A DNA stretch of 64,000 nt, from the NCBI RefSeq assembly GCF_004359505.1, contig NZ_SCWE01000002.1, positions 1 through 64,000 on the forward strand, in the 5' to 3' direction. Positions 8,437 to 16,480 of this stretch are shown here, one piece after another (position 1 is the stretch's first letter; every line of letters starts with the position of its first letter). Under the pieces are notes generated by a model. It was not told the DNA's origin. It ran no database searches and worked only from the letters and a program-made list of their open reading frames with translations. This DNA comes from Macrococcus hajekii. Its GTDB lineage: Bacteria; Bacillota; Bacilli; Staphylococcales; Staphylococcaceae. A program made the position numbers and the translations under genes.

Positions 8437-9121
8437 CTGACTCCCTCCTTTTAGTTTTCATCCATTTCATCGCTTCACGCTCACTCAGTGGCGAGAGCTG
8501 ATGATTGCTGACAAATCTTATAACAAAATCAGGATTTGTCTTGGAATATTCCCGCAGTATCCAGCCTATCGCTTTTCTAATAAAAAATTCTTTTTCGTGC
8601 TTCAGTTCATCTATCATTGCTATTAAGAGAGATTCATTCATCTGCTCTTTAAATTTAAGCTGATGGAGAAGGCCCGCACGCTGCAGCCAGAAGTTATCAG
8701 ACTTCACCCAGGACCACATCCGATGAAGTTCATCTTCTCCTCTATTTTTTATGATGTGACCTGCAATATTAGGACTGATGTCATCGATTGAATCCCACCA
8801 GCTGTGCTGTAGCAGCAAACTTTCTAGAAAGTACAGGTCACAGGCATAAAGCGTATCCTTCTGACGTTCCAGTATGCGAATCGCCATATAATGATACTCA
8901 CGCTCTTCTTCTAGAAAGAGGGCCTGCGCGAGGCACTTAAGCCCCTCTCCCTCAGGTAGAGTATATGTCTTAAAAAGCAATTTGTTGATCGGTGCCAAGT
9001 CCTTCTTCCTTATACCGAGAAATGGAAACTGATATCGCATATAGCGACTCATCGCTTCAGCCTCCACCTCATTGAGATGAGGCTGATAAGTATCTTTAAT
9101 CGTTTTTAAATTCAAAATCAT
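8426..9121 (-). CDS. DNA alkylation repair protein, AlkD-like HEAT-repeat glycosylase
   Basis: A 231-residue helical-repeat protein of the DNA alkylation repair family (PF08713, AlkC/AlkD type). Motifs include the N-terminal FPFLGIRKKDL, HSWWDSIDDISPN, DNFWLQRAGLLHQL and EFFIRKAIGWILREYSK, which form the DNA-binding groove in relatives. Such enzymes remove bulky or cationic alkylated purines without base flipping. It is first gene of a two-gene operon with the YdjM-type hydrolase. The ribosome site is weak (AGTGAC). Confidence 0.9.
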   Translation of the reverse strand: MILNLKTIKDTYQPHLNEVEAEAMSRYMRYQFPFLGIRKKDLAPINKLLFKTYTLPEGEGLKCLAQALFLEEEREYHYMAIRILERQKDTLYACDLYFLESLLLQHSWWDSIDDISPNIAGHIIKNRGEDELHRMWSWVKSDNFWLQRAGLLHQLKFKEQMNESLLIAMIDELKHEKEFFIRKAIGWILREYSKTNPDFVIRFVSNHQLSPLSEREAMKWMKTKRRESDDR

Positions 9122-9235
9122 AAGTCACTCCGCACACTTTCTTCTATCCGTATTATCCATATATTATACTGTTTATCTGCCAAAAAGAAATTAATTATTC
9201 ATGTCTATCATTCATGAGAAGAATAGCCGCTTTAT

Positions 9236-9264
9236 TTGTAAGCGTGACAAAAAAACGGTATATT
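9236..9264 (+). promoter_or_regulatory. Promoter of the small PH-like protein gene
   Basis: TTGTAA (9236-9241), a 17-base spacer and TATATT (9259-9264), about 35 bases before the chosen ATG. Confidence 0.6.
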
Positions 9265-9299
9265 ATAGATATACAAACATGAAAAGGATGTGTTTATCA

Positions 9300-9560
9300 A
9301 TGGCAATGACAGTAACTAAGAATGATAAAGAGGTTAACATTAAATGGCGTGTTGCAGACATCACTATTCCTAACGAAGATATCGTAAGCGTTAAAGAAGA
9401 TACAAATATTTATGCAACGACTGAAGAAGATAAAGATAATGTTGTACGTATCGGTTCTACATTCGGTAAAACGAACCGTATTCTTTTAGATACTAAAGAT
9501 AAACATTACATCATCTATACACATAACGACAAAAAAATTCTTAATGAATTAAATAAATAA
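9300..9560 (+). CDS. Small SunI/YnzG-like PH-domain protein
   Basis: An 86-residue soluble beta-rich protein (MAMTVTKNDKEVNIKWRV...). It resembles the small PH-like SunI/YnzG family; in Bacillus SunI gives immunity to sublancin but has a membrane anchor, which this protein lacks. The family assignment comes from memory of the pattern and is moderate. I chose ATG 9300 because AAAGGATG lies about ten bases upstream and a promoter fits; the frame extends upstream to 9201 across that promoter. A compact terminator follows, so it is monocistronic. No bacteriocin gene is visible nearby. Confidence 0.65.
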   Translation: MAMTVTKNDKEVNIKWRVADITIPNEDIVSVKEDTNIYATTEEDKDNVVRIGSTFGKTNRILLDTKDKHYIIYTHNDKKILNELNK

Positions 9561-9564
9561 TCAA

Positions 9565-9590
9565 ATAGGTCGCACATTGTGCGGCCTTTC
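9565..9590 (+). terminator. Terminator after the small PH-like gene
   Basis: Stem GGTCGCACA / TGTGCGGCC followed by TTTCT. The downstream SDR gene must therefore have its own promoter or be read through. Confidence 0.7.
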
Positions 9591-9613
9591 TATCTTATGG
9601 GGAGGTCTGTTCC

Positions 9614-10321
9614 ATGGAAAATTTAAATGACAAAGTCGCTCTCGTAACCGGTGGGTCACGAGGGATAGGACGCGCTACAGCAATTGCTCTAGCTAATGAA
9701 GGAGCTAAAGTAGTCATCACAGGACGTGATTTTGATGCATTAAATGACACAATCGAGATGCTTGATACAGATGCGTCAGCTGTCGTCTGTGACATGACGC
9801 GTGCTGAAGATATTGAGGCTGCTGTTGCACATACCATTGAGACATTCGGACAGATTGATATTTTAATCAATAATGCCGGAATTATGAAAAATGCGACATT
9901 CCTTGAAACATCAGTTGAGGATCTACGTGATATGCTCAATACAAATGTCATCGGTGTTTTCACTATGATGCAGCAAGTACTGCCGCATATGATTGAACAG
10001 AAGTCAGGCGACATCGTTAATATTGCTTCGATGTCAGCAGTGAACGCTTCGGCTCAGACTGCTGCTTACTCAGCAACTAAATTTGCAGTGACGGGTCTTA
10101 CTGAAGGAGTTATGCGTGAAATGCGTGAACATCAGATCCGTACTTTCACGATTAATCCATCAGCTGTACTCACAGATTTAATCGGCGAAACTTCACTTGA
10201 TCCGGAAAGTATGATTCATCCGGAAGATATCGCAGAAGTGATTGTCAGCCAGTTGAAGTTGAATCGCCGTACATTTATTAAAACCAATCAGATCTGGGCG
10301 ACTAACCCTGTTAAAAAATAA
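9614..10321 (+). CDS. Short-chain dehydrogenase/reductase
   Basis: A 235-residue classical SDR. The NAD(P) motif TGGSRGIG is at 12-19, NNAG at 86-89, and the catalytic Ser139, Tyr152 and Lys156 (NIAS ... YSATK) are all present. An Arg in the first loop (TGRDF) hints at NADPH preference. The substrate is unknown; it resembles general FabG/YdfG-like oxidoreductases. GGGGAGG precedes the start. It is followed after 12 bases by the IsdG-type gene and probably forms an operon with it. Confidence 0.9.
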   Translation: MENLNDKVALVTGGSRGIGRATAIALANEGAKVVITGRDFDALNDTIEMLDTDASAVVCDMTRAEDIEAAVAHTIETFGQIDILINNAGIMKNATFLETSVEDLRDMLNTNVIGVFTMMQQVLPHMIEQKSGDIVNIASMSAVNASAQTAAYSATKFAVTGLTEGVMREMREHQIRTFTINPSAVLTDLIGETSLDPESMIHPEDIAEVIVSQLKLNRRTFIKTNQIWATNPVKK

Positions 10322-10333
10322 GGAGGTATTCAC

Positions 10334-10651
10334 ATGTTTATTGTAACGAACCGTATTAAAATGAAATCTGGATTCGCTGAAAAGATGGCACCCCGCTTCA
10401 CTCAAGGTGGAGGTATCGAAGAACTTCAAGGTTTCATCAAGATTGAAACTTGGTCTGTACAAGGCAATGACGAACACGATGAGCTTCACGTCAATACTTA
10501 TTGGGAAACACTTGAAGACTTCGAAGCATGGAAAACGTCCGATGTCTTCAAAAAGGCGCATCAGCGTCCATCAGGGGGATCACAAGGGGAATCACCGATG
10601 CTCGGCTCCGAACTCGTCATCTCAAAACTTGAAACATCACTTGAAAAATAA
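10334..10651 (+). CDS. IsdG-family haem-degrading monooxygenase
   Basis: A 105-residue ABM-fold protein. Asn6, Trp66 and His76 fall at exactly the positions of the catalytic triad described for Staphylococcus IsdG/IsdI, and VFKKAH matches the family motif around the haem-ligand His. Such enzymes open haem to release iron. No Isd surface-protein genes are nearby; the partner is an SDR. AGGAGGT lies seven bases before ATG. Its normal terminator region holds an insertion-sequence remnant (see mobile element). Confidence 0.85.
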   Translation: MFIVTNRIKMKSGFAEKMAPRFTQGGGIEELQGFIKIETWSVQGNDEHDELHVNTYWETLEDFEAWKTSDVFKKAHQRPSGGSQGESPMLGSELVISKLETSLEK

Positions 10652-10671
10652 CTAAAAGAGCCTGCTGAATT
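10652..10671. repeat. Left arm of a split inverted repeat (probable terminator arm)
   Basis: CTAAAAGAGCCTGCTGAATT directly after the isdG-type stop codon. It is the reverse complement of 11518-11537 except for one base. Together the arms would form a typical A-tract/T-tract bidirectional terminator for the two convergent genes, but an 846-base stretch now separates them. Confidence 0.75.
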
Positions 10672-10724
10672 GAAGTGACCCCCGAAAGTTAGACTTTTTG
10701 GAATGGAGAAATCCATTCCTTTTT

Positions 10725-11010
10725 TTATGCAGTTTTCAAACTTAGAGTTTTCTCTCTCAGTTCGCCTGTAATCCTTCTGTACCCATAGTTCCCATCATTT
10801 TCTTCGAAAATCTTCTTTATCTCATCTTCTATCTCCTGGTCTTCATTTTCTTTATCAAACTGTTTCTGCCAGTACATATATGTCGCCTTCGGAAAATTTA
10901 GTGCTTCAAGGATAACCTTTAATCTGAATTCTTTTCTGAGTTCCTTAATGACCCGTGATTCGATTTTAGAAGTCGGCTCGGTATACTTATCCCTGAAGCT
11001 TTCAACTTTT
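10725..11010 (-). pseudogene. Truncated transposase OrfB (integrase core missing)
   Basis: In the -1 frame after the A6G heptamer the reading continues ...IKELRKEFRLKVILEALN, FPKATYMYWQKQ and ENDGNYGYRRITGEL, which is the N-terminal OrfB region of IS150-type elements. It then breaks off after about 95 codons (LREKTLSLKTA, stop at 10725). The DDE catalytic domain, roughly 190 residues, is absent. The right-hand junction lies within 10690-10745. Confidence 0.85.
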
Positions 11011-11464
11011 TTATATAGGCCAGCTCAGCTCTAAGGAGTTCATTCTCGCGTTCAAGGTTTTTGACATAGTCAGTTTTACGCTTATCAAGTTTCTTCGGTT
11101 TATTCATCGATGGACGTCCTTTCTTCTTTTCAGTCAATCCATCTATAGCATGTCTGCGAAAAGCAATTCTCCAGGCAGCGATAAGAGACGGATTATTGAT
11201 GCGGAATTTGGCGGAGGTGATGGTCAGTGAAGCATCATTTTCCCTCATCCATCTCAGTATAACAATTTTATCTTCCAAACTATATTTCGTTCTTGTTTTT
11301 TTACGTTCCAGTCCTTCTATGCCGGAGGCACAGTAGGCCAGATACCATTTTCGAACCATTGAATGACCAATTCCATGGCGTTTACCAATTATTTGATATC
11401 CTCCTAGACCATTGATATATTCATTTACTACTTTCAGCTTGAATTCCAAATCATATTTAGCCAA
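10919..11464 (-). CDS. IS3/IS150-type transposase OrfA (InsE-like)
   Basis: A 181-residue DNA-binding subunit with two helix-turn-helix regions (about 14-45 with GKRHGIGHSMVRKW, and about 65-110), a KKKGRPSMNK linker and a C-terminal leucine-zipper-like segment (LERENELLRAELAYIKKL). This is the usual OrfA plan for the IS150 group. The likely start is TTG 11464 after GGGGTG. Near its end is an A6G slippery heptamer (11012-11006), where a -1 shift would join it to the orfB frame. Confidence 0.8.
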   Translation of the reverse strand: MAKYDLEFKLKVVNEYINGLGGYQIIGKRHGIGHSMVRKWYLAYCASGIEGLERKKTRTKYSLEDKIVILRWMRENDASLTITSAKFRINNPSLIAAWRIAFRRHAIDGLTEKKKGRPSMNKPKKLDKRKTDYVKNLERENELLRAELAYIKKLKASGISIPSRLLKSNHGSLRNSEKNSD

Positions 11465-11517
11465 ATAAAAACACCCCAAACGTTAGATTTTAGGTCTAAC
11501 TTTTGGGGTGCAGTACA

Positions 11518-11537
11518 AATTCAACAGGCTCTTTTAG
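11518..11537. repeat. Right arm of the split inverted repeat
   Basis: AATTCAACAGGCTCTTTTAG just after the stop of the YjiH-family gene (minus strand). It pairs with 10652-10671 at 19 of 20 positions. Confidence 0.75.
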
Positions 11538-12884
11538 TTAATAAATAAGATGGGCCATCAATATGATGATCGGCAGGATAATAACCGTTCTAATTAAAAA
11601 TATTGCAAATAATTTAGGTAGGCTGACCGGTATTTTAGATCCTAAAATAACGCCACCTACTTCTGACAAATAGATCAACTGAGAAATACTGAGAGCACCG
11701 ATGACAAAACGCGTCATTTCACTCGGTACATCCTGAATGAGTATCGCCGGTAAGAACATATCAGCGAAACCAATTAAAATGGTCTGAGCTGCCTCCTGTG
11801 CATGTGGAACTTGTAAAAGATTAAGAATAGGTACGAAAGGTGCTCCTAACAGTTTAAAGAGCGGTGTAAATTCTGCCAGCATTGTTGCGATGGTACCTAT
11901 TGCCATAACAACTGGTAGCACGGCGAACCACATATCCATGATCGTACGGAGTCCAAGACCAAAGAAATCACTAAAGTTACGGCCTCTATATCCTCTTCGA
12001 ACTGCATTTTCAAAGCCAAAAGTAAAAGCATTATAACCACTTGGAATATCTTCTTTTAATTTTTCAGTCGAACCGTTCGAGTAAGTATCCGGCACCGAAG
12101 ATAACGGCCAGATACGCGGCGTAATAAATGCCGCAATAAGACACGATGCAATAACTGTGAAGTAGAAATAGAAAAAGTGATTCATAACATCGACTTGTTT
12201 AGCGATAACAATGGCAAAAGTAATCGAGACAACTGAGAAACTGGTCGCAATGACTGTGGCCTCTCTTCTTGTATAGAAACCTTCAGCATATTGCTTGGAA
12301 GCCATCATCACGCCTACCGTTCCATCGCCAACGAATGATGCGAGATTTTCAACTGCTGAACGTCCCGGCAATGTAAACAGAGGTCTCATGACTTTGGAGA
12401 ACATTGGTCCGATGAACTCGAATAAGCCGTAGTCCATCAGGAGAGGTAGGAAAAGTCCTGCAAACAGAAAGACGGTAACGAGTGTCGGTAGTAAATCATT
12501 GTAGATCAGCTGACCCGTCGCTTCAGTATTCACATATGGTATTGGCAGTTTAAAGTAAACCGCAATAGCAAATAATGTTCCTATAATACGAATTGTTAAC
12601 CAGATCCAGTTCACTTCAAATAAATTTTTGATAAACGCTGATCTGGAATGGCGGCGAACCGAGAAATAAATCGATAGTAAAGTTGAGACAATAATAATCA
12701 TCACAATAAATGTCGGCATAAAACTGCCTACTAATTGTTTTAACCAGCCTGCAAGTAAGGCAATCGGCAACGTCGTCTCACCGTCTACCCGAAGCGGTGT
12801 CATGAATAAAAATATACCTAATATCGATGTTAAAACGAATTTCCACATACCTATTCTATGCTGACGAGAAGTTAACTTTTCCAT
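11538..12884 (-). CDS. YjiH-family nucleoside-recognition-domain membrane protein
   Basis: A 448-residue polytopic membrane protein of the YjiH family, which carries two nucleoside-recognition/Gate domains (one around PLLMDYGLFEFIGPMFSKVM, one near the C-terminus). Glycine-rich FVGDGTVGVMMASKQYAEG is typical. Members are thought to transport or sense small molecules, but no substrate is established. ATG 12884 follows GGAGGG by six bases. It converges on the IsdG gene across the IS remnant, and its probable terminator has been split by that element. Confidence 0.82.
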   Translation of the reverse strand: MEKLTSRQHRIGMWKFVLTSILGIFLFMTPLRVDGETTLPIALLAGWLKQLVGSFMPTFIVMIIIVSTLLSIYFSVRRHSRSAFIKNLFEVNWIWLTIRIIGTLFAIAVYFKLPIPYVNTEATGQLIYNDLLPTLVTVFLFAGLFLPLLMDYGLFEFIGPMFSKVMRPLFTLPGRSAVENLASFVGDGTVGVMMASKQYAEGFYTRREATVIATSFSVVSITFAIVIAKQVDVMNHFFYFYFTVIASCLIAAFITPRIWPLSSVPDTYSNGSTEKLKEDIPSGYNAFTFGFENAVRRGYRGRNFSDFFGLGLRTIMDMWFAVLPVVMAIGTIATMLAEFTPLFKLLGAPFVPILNLLQVPHAQEAAQTILIGFADMFLPAILIQDVPSEMTRFVIGALSISQLIYLSEVGGVILGSKIPVSLPKLFAIFLIRTVIILPIIILMAHLIY

Positions 12885-13029
12885 TTTTACCCTCCAAATG
12901 GATTGAAAATACATAAATATCAAGTATTATACAATCAGATTACAAATTATTGTTAAAATAATCATATCTTTAATTATTTTATACATTTGTATGAATTATT
13001 ATACATACTTGTTTTACTATTTTCAATAC

Positions 13030-14505
13030 TTAACGATGATTTTTTTGTAGCGCTTTCAAGAGCGAGAACATCATCATGAAAATAACTACTGAGAAGGGTA
13101 ATGCCGCGATAATCAATACATTCTGCAGGCCCTGTGTTCCGCCTGCATACATAACGATACCTGCAATCAGTGATAACAGGAGTCCCCATGTCACTTTAAC
13201 AAGTGAAGTCGGATGAATATCACCATTACTGCTCAGCATGCCCAGTACATAAGTAGCTGAGTCGGCAGAAGTGATAAAGAATAGAGCGATAACAAATAAA
13301 GTGATGAAACTCATGATTTTACCGAGTGGATAATGCTGTAACATCGCAAAGGTTGTGGTCTCTACCGGGAATTGTGATAAATCTATGCCATTCAACTGCA
13401 GATGCACAGCAGATGCACCGAAGACAGCAAAGAAAATGAAGCAGACCAGTGCTGGTACAAAAAGTACACCTAAAATAAATTCCTTGATCGTACGACCTCT
13501 TGAAACACGTGCAATGAATATGCCTACAAAAGGTGCCCACGCAATCCACCATGCCCAGTAGAAAACGGTCCAGTTATTGATCCATGTCCGTTTACCGTTC
13601 TCCAGTGGTTCGAGTCGTAATGTCATGTCAATAAAATGTGCAATGTAGTTACCTAAAGTATCCGTAAACGTATTTAAAATATATAATGTAGGCCCGACGA
13701 AAAATAAAATAATCATCAGCACAAAACCAAGTACCATATTGATATTACTGAGAGACTTGATACCTTTATCGATACCTGTCCATGCAGACCATGTAAAAAG
13801 AATAGTTGATACAATTAAAATCAACACTTGTATCATAAAATTACTTGGAATATGGAATAGGTAGTTCAATCCTTCGTTAATCTGTGCGGTACCAAAACCG
13901 AGTGTAGCCGCTACACCCATTACTGTTGCAATAATCGCAAGAACATCAATCGTCTTACCGATAGGTCCGGTCATACGTTTTTCTCCGAACAATGGAACAA
14001 GTGTCGCACTGATCAAACCTGGATAACCTTTATAGAAGCTGAAATAAGCAAGAACTAATGCGACGACACCATACACTGCCCAGGCATGAATGCCCCAGTG
14101 GAAGAATGCATATTGAAATGCATCATCTACCGCTTCATTAGAACCCGGCTTTGCGCCAGGTGTAGCTTTAAATGCATGACTGATAGGTTCTGCCGTCGTC
14201 CAGAAGACAAGTCCCATCCCCATGCCTGCACTGAAGAGCATCGCGAACCATGAGGGTAGTGAAAACTCCGCTTCTTCATCAGCAGCACCTAACTTGATGC
14301 CACCGAACGGGGAAAAGAGAATATAAAGACAAAATATCAAAATGATTGCCAATGTCAGTAAGTAGTACCAGCCAAAATTCTCCGTAATAAAAGAAGTCAT
14401 ATCTACTGTAATAGACTTCATATTATCGGGCAGTATAGCACCCCATAAAGCAAATAGCATACAGATCGCAGCCGAAATAATGAATACAGGTGTATATCTT
14501 TTCAT
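13030..14505 (-). CDS. BCCT-family transporter (betaine/choline/carnitine type)
   Basis: A 491-residue secondary transporter with about 12 membrane segments. The glycine stretch SAGMGMGLVFW and the aromatic box region WAWWIAWAPFVGIFIARVSRGRT are hallmarks of BCCT proteins such as OpuD and BetT. Such carriers import glycine betaine or choline for osmoprotection. The short C-terminal tail (ALQKNHR) and lack of choline-oxidation genes nearby suggest direct betaine uptake, but this is inference. It has its own GGGAGG site and no co-transcribed partner. The 145-base gap to the YjiH gene shows nothing clear. Confidence 0.9.
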   Translation of the reverse strand: MKRYTPVFIISAAICMLFALWGAILPDNMKSITVDMTSFITENFGWYYLLTLAIILIFCLYILFSPFGGIKLGAADEEAEFSLPSWFAMLFSAGMGMGLVFWTTAEPISHAFKATPGAKPGSNEAVDDAFQYAFFHWGIHAWAVYGVVALVLAYFSFYKGYPGLISATLVPLFGEKRMTGPIGKTIDVLAIIATVMGVAATLGFGTAQINEGLNYLFHIPSNFMIQVLILIVSTILFTWSAWTGIDKGIKSLSNINMVLGFVLMIILFFVGPTLYILNTFTDTLGNYIAHFIDMTLRLEPLENGKRTWINNWTVFYWAWWIAWAPFVGIFIARVSRGRTIKEFILGVLFVPALVCFIFFAVFGASAVHLQLNGIDLSQFPVETTTFAMLQHYPLGKIMSFITLFVIALFFITSADSATYVLGMLSSNGDIHPTSLVKVTWGLLLSLIAGIVMYAGGTQGLQNVLIIAALPFSVVIFMMMFSLLKALQKNHR

Positions 14506-14577
14506 AAATACCTCCCAAAACTTTTTTTACCGGCTACTTATTCCCTTAATCCAATCAATTAATCAACAAACAAAAAA

Positions 14578-14595
14578 GAGAAGCCGCGGCTTCTC
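14578..14595. terminator. Terminator after the TPR gene
   Basis: Perfect 9-bp palindrome GAGAAGCCG/CGGCTTCTC with A-rich left and T/C-rich right flank. It separates the TPR gene from the BCCT gene; transcription is leftward. Confidence 0.7.
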
Positions 14596-14598
14596 CCC

Positions 14599-15210
14599 TT
14601 ATTCAAATATGATGGATTCCAGCATCTCAATTTCTGATGCTCCCATTTCATCACCCGCTATACGGAACTGGGACTTTGCATTTTTAAAGTGTTCACAGGC
14701 CTGCTGCATATCGTTCTGTGCAGCATGCAGTTCACCCAGTGCTCGTTCAGTATGTGCAATGCTCAGTGCGTCCTGTGCTTTTGCACGTGCTTGTTTTAAG
14801 AGCTCCTGTGCTGACTGATAATCACCTTTCAACATGACAGTATAGCCATGTGCATAATGATTCGTCGCTTGTCCTTCGTGGTCATCGCTAGTCAGTAATG
14901 CTGCTTCCTGCTTGAAGTATTCTTCAGCTTGACTGAATTCACTATCCATCTGTTCAATTGTGCCCAGCTGGTGGAGGATGCTTGGTCGTTCTTCATCAGC
15001 TGCCTCTTCCAGCATTGACTGATAGTGTTCACGTGCCTTATCGAATTTCTGGTCAACAATATACAGATAACCTAGCGCATGCTGATAGGCGGATGCCTCT
15101 TCGCTGCCCGGTGTCACTTCATTTTTCATTTCTTCAAAAATCTTATAAGCCTGGGCAGTCTCACCATTCTCATATGCTTCAAATGCCGTCTCTATTTTCT
15201 GATCAATCAT
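14599..15210 (-). CDS. Tetratricopeptide-repeat protein
   Basis: A 203-residue soluble protein built of about five helical TPR-like units, for example EASAYQHALGYLYIVDQKFDKA, SILHQLGTIEQMDSEFSQA and ATNHYAHGYTVMLKGDYQSA (each given in part). It has no signal peptide or enzymatic domain and probably acts as a cytoplasmic scaffold. I chose ATG 15210, preceded by GGGAGGAATTGAA; the frame is open to 15273. It is divergent from the MFS gene at 15312. Confidence 0.78.
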   Translation of the reverse strand: MIDQKIETAFEAYENGETAQAYKIFEEMKNEVTPGSEEASAYQHALGYLYIVDQKFDKAREHYQSMLEEAADEERPSILHQLGTIEQMDSEFSQAEEYFKQEAALLTSDDHEGQATNHYAHGYTVMLKGDYQSAQELLKQARAKAQDALSIAHTERALGELHAAQNDMQQACEHFKNAKSQFRIAGDEMGASEIEMLESIIFE

Positions 15211-15311
15211 TTCAATTCCTCCCTTTTCATCCATTGTAAAGAGCTCTGATAACGATGTCCATCTGAAGACCATGTTATAATCATAATTAATTATATTGAA
15301 AGAGGAATGTT

Positions 15312-16439
15312 ATGTCTTATTTTAAACTTTTTACCTTTATTCTCAGCATATTTGTAGTCGGTATGGTCGAACTGGTTGTAGCCGGTGTACTCACGCTGAT
15401 CAGTGATGACCTCAATATCTCACCTGCACTGGCGGGCCAGCTGGTGACCATCTATGCCCTGACTTTCGCCATTTCGGGACCGCTTCTTGTCAAATTAACT
15501 GAACGCTTTAATCCTAAGTATGTTCTGTTAATCAGTCTTGCCATCTTTATGATAGGTAATGCTCTAAATGCAGCAGGACCTACATTTACTGTCATTGTCA
15601 TCGGCCGTATTATTGCCTCCGCTGCCGCATCTATTATTGTCGTTAAGATTCTGGCTCTTACTGTTGTTCTCAGCCGTCCTGAAGCACGAGGCAGAATGCT
15701 CGGTCTCGTCTATGTAGGTTTCAGCGGTGCCAATGTGTTCGGTGTCCCTATCGGTACAAAACTAGGAGAACTGCTGGGCTGGCGTGCAACGTTCTGGTTA
15801 ATCGTGCTGTTCAGTCTAGTCGCTGCGGTTCTCCTGATGTTCCAGCTGCCGAATAAGATAGCAACTCAACATAGTGAACCTGCTGACAATCAACTTCTTC
15901 ATCCAAAAGAAGCGACTAAATACATCAGCATTACATTTATTTTACTCGCAGCGAACTCGGCAGTTTTCACCTATATCAGTCCCATTATGCTCGATCAAGG
16001 CTATAATCTGACCGATGTCTCTCTGGCATTATTTGTGGCAGGAATCGGCAGTATGACGGGTACCAGTTTTGGTGGCGCTATGACTGATCGCTTCGGCAGT
16101 AGAAAATGGCTGTTAATCAGTCTGAGCGTCTTCATGCTATCACTTTTAGTCTTTAACTTTGTATTATCATCATTTGTTGTGCTGCTATTCATCATATTAA
16201 TCTGGAACTTCTCAGAATGGAGCACAAACCCGGCGATTCAGATGGGAATTATCAATCAGGTTAAAGGTGATACGAGTCAGATTATGGCATGGAATATGTC
16301 TGCGCTGAATGCTGGAATCGGTCTTGGTGCATTAATCGGGGGTATACTACTCGAAAACTTCTCTATTTATTCAAGTCCATTTATCGGTGCTTCTCTTATC
16401 GCTGTATGTCTGATGATTGCTTACTCAATTAAACGATAA
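15312..16439 (+). CDS. MFS transporter, DHA1/AraJ-like efflux permease
   Basis: A 375-residue, 12-segment major facilitator. Segment 4/5 region shows VVLSRPEARGRMLGLVYVGF, and segment 5 the sugar-efflux type GVPIGTKLGELLGWRATFW, as in AraJ/YdhP/NepI-type drug:H+ antiporters. The substrate is unknown. It starts at ATG after AAAGAGG and ends at a strong terminator shared with the methyltransferase gene. Confidence 0.88.
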   Translation: MSYFKLFTFILSIFVVGMVELVVAGVLTLISDDLNISPALAGQLVTIYALTFAISGPLLVKLTERFNPKYVLLISLAIFMIGNALNAAGPTFTVIVIGRIIASAAASIIVVKILALTVVLSRPEARGRMLGLVYVGFSGANVFGVPIGTKLGELLGWRATFWLIVLFSLVAAVLLMFQLPNKIATQHSEPADNQLLHPKEATKYISITFILLAANSAVFTYISPIMLDQGYNLTDVSLALFVAGIGSMTGTSFGGAMTDRFGSRKWLLISLSVFMLSLLVFNFVLSSFVVLLFIILIWNFSEWSTNPAIQMGIINQVKGDTSQIMAWNMSALNAGIGLGALIGGILLENFSIYSSPFIGASLIAVCLMIAYSIKR

Positions 16440-16445
16440 AATCTA

Positions 16446-16480
16446 AAAAAAGCTGCCGCATAGAATGCGACAGCTTTTCT
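16446..16480. terminator. Bidirectional terminator between MFS and methyltransferase genes
   Basis: Stem AGCTGCCGCA / TGCGACAGCT flanked by A7 and TTTTCT. Confidence 0.85.

Larger units (their letters stand above)
10676..11512 (-). mobile_element. IS3-family (IS150-type) deletion derivative
   Basis: Terminal inverted repeats TGACCCCCGAAAGTTAGAC (10676-10694) and, reversed, TGCACCCCAAAAGTTAGAC (11512-11494) match at 16 of 19 bases and have TG...CA ends. Inside are an intact orfA and only the first part of orfB, so the element is about 840 bases where IS150-type elements are usually about 1.4 kb. It lacks the DDE integrase core and cannot move by itself. No clear target duplication is seen: flanks are GAAG and GTAC. 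The element is bounded on both sides by the arms of a terminator-like inverted repeat. Confidence 0.85.

Noticed and set aside
9300-9560. Bacteriocin immunity role for the SunI-like protein
   Set aside because: It lacks the membrane anchor of SunI, and no bacteriocin or export gene is nearby.
10193-10561. Minus-strand frame across the SDR/IsdG junction
   Set aside because: It is antisense to two clear genes and has no supporting start signal.
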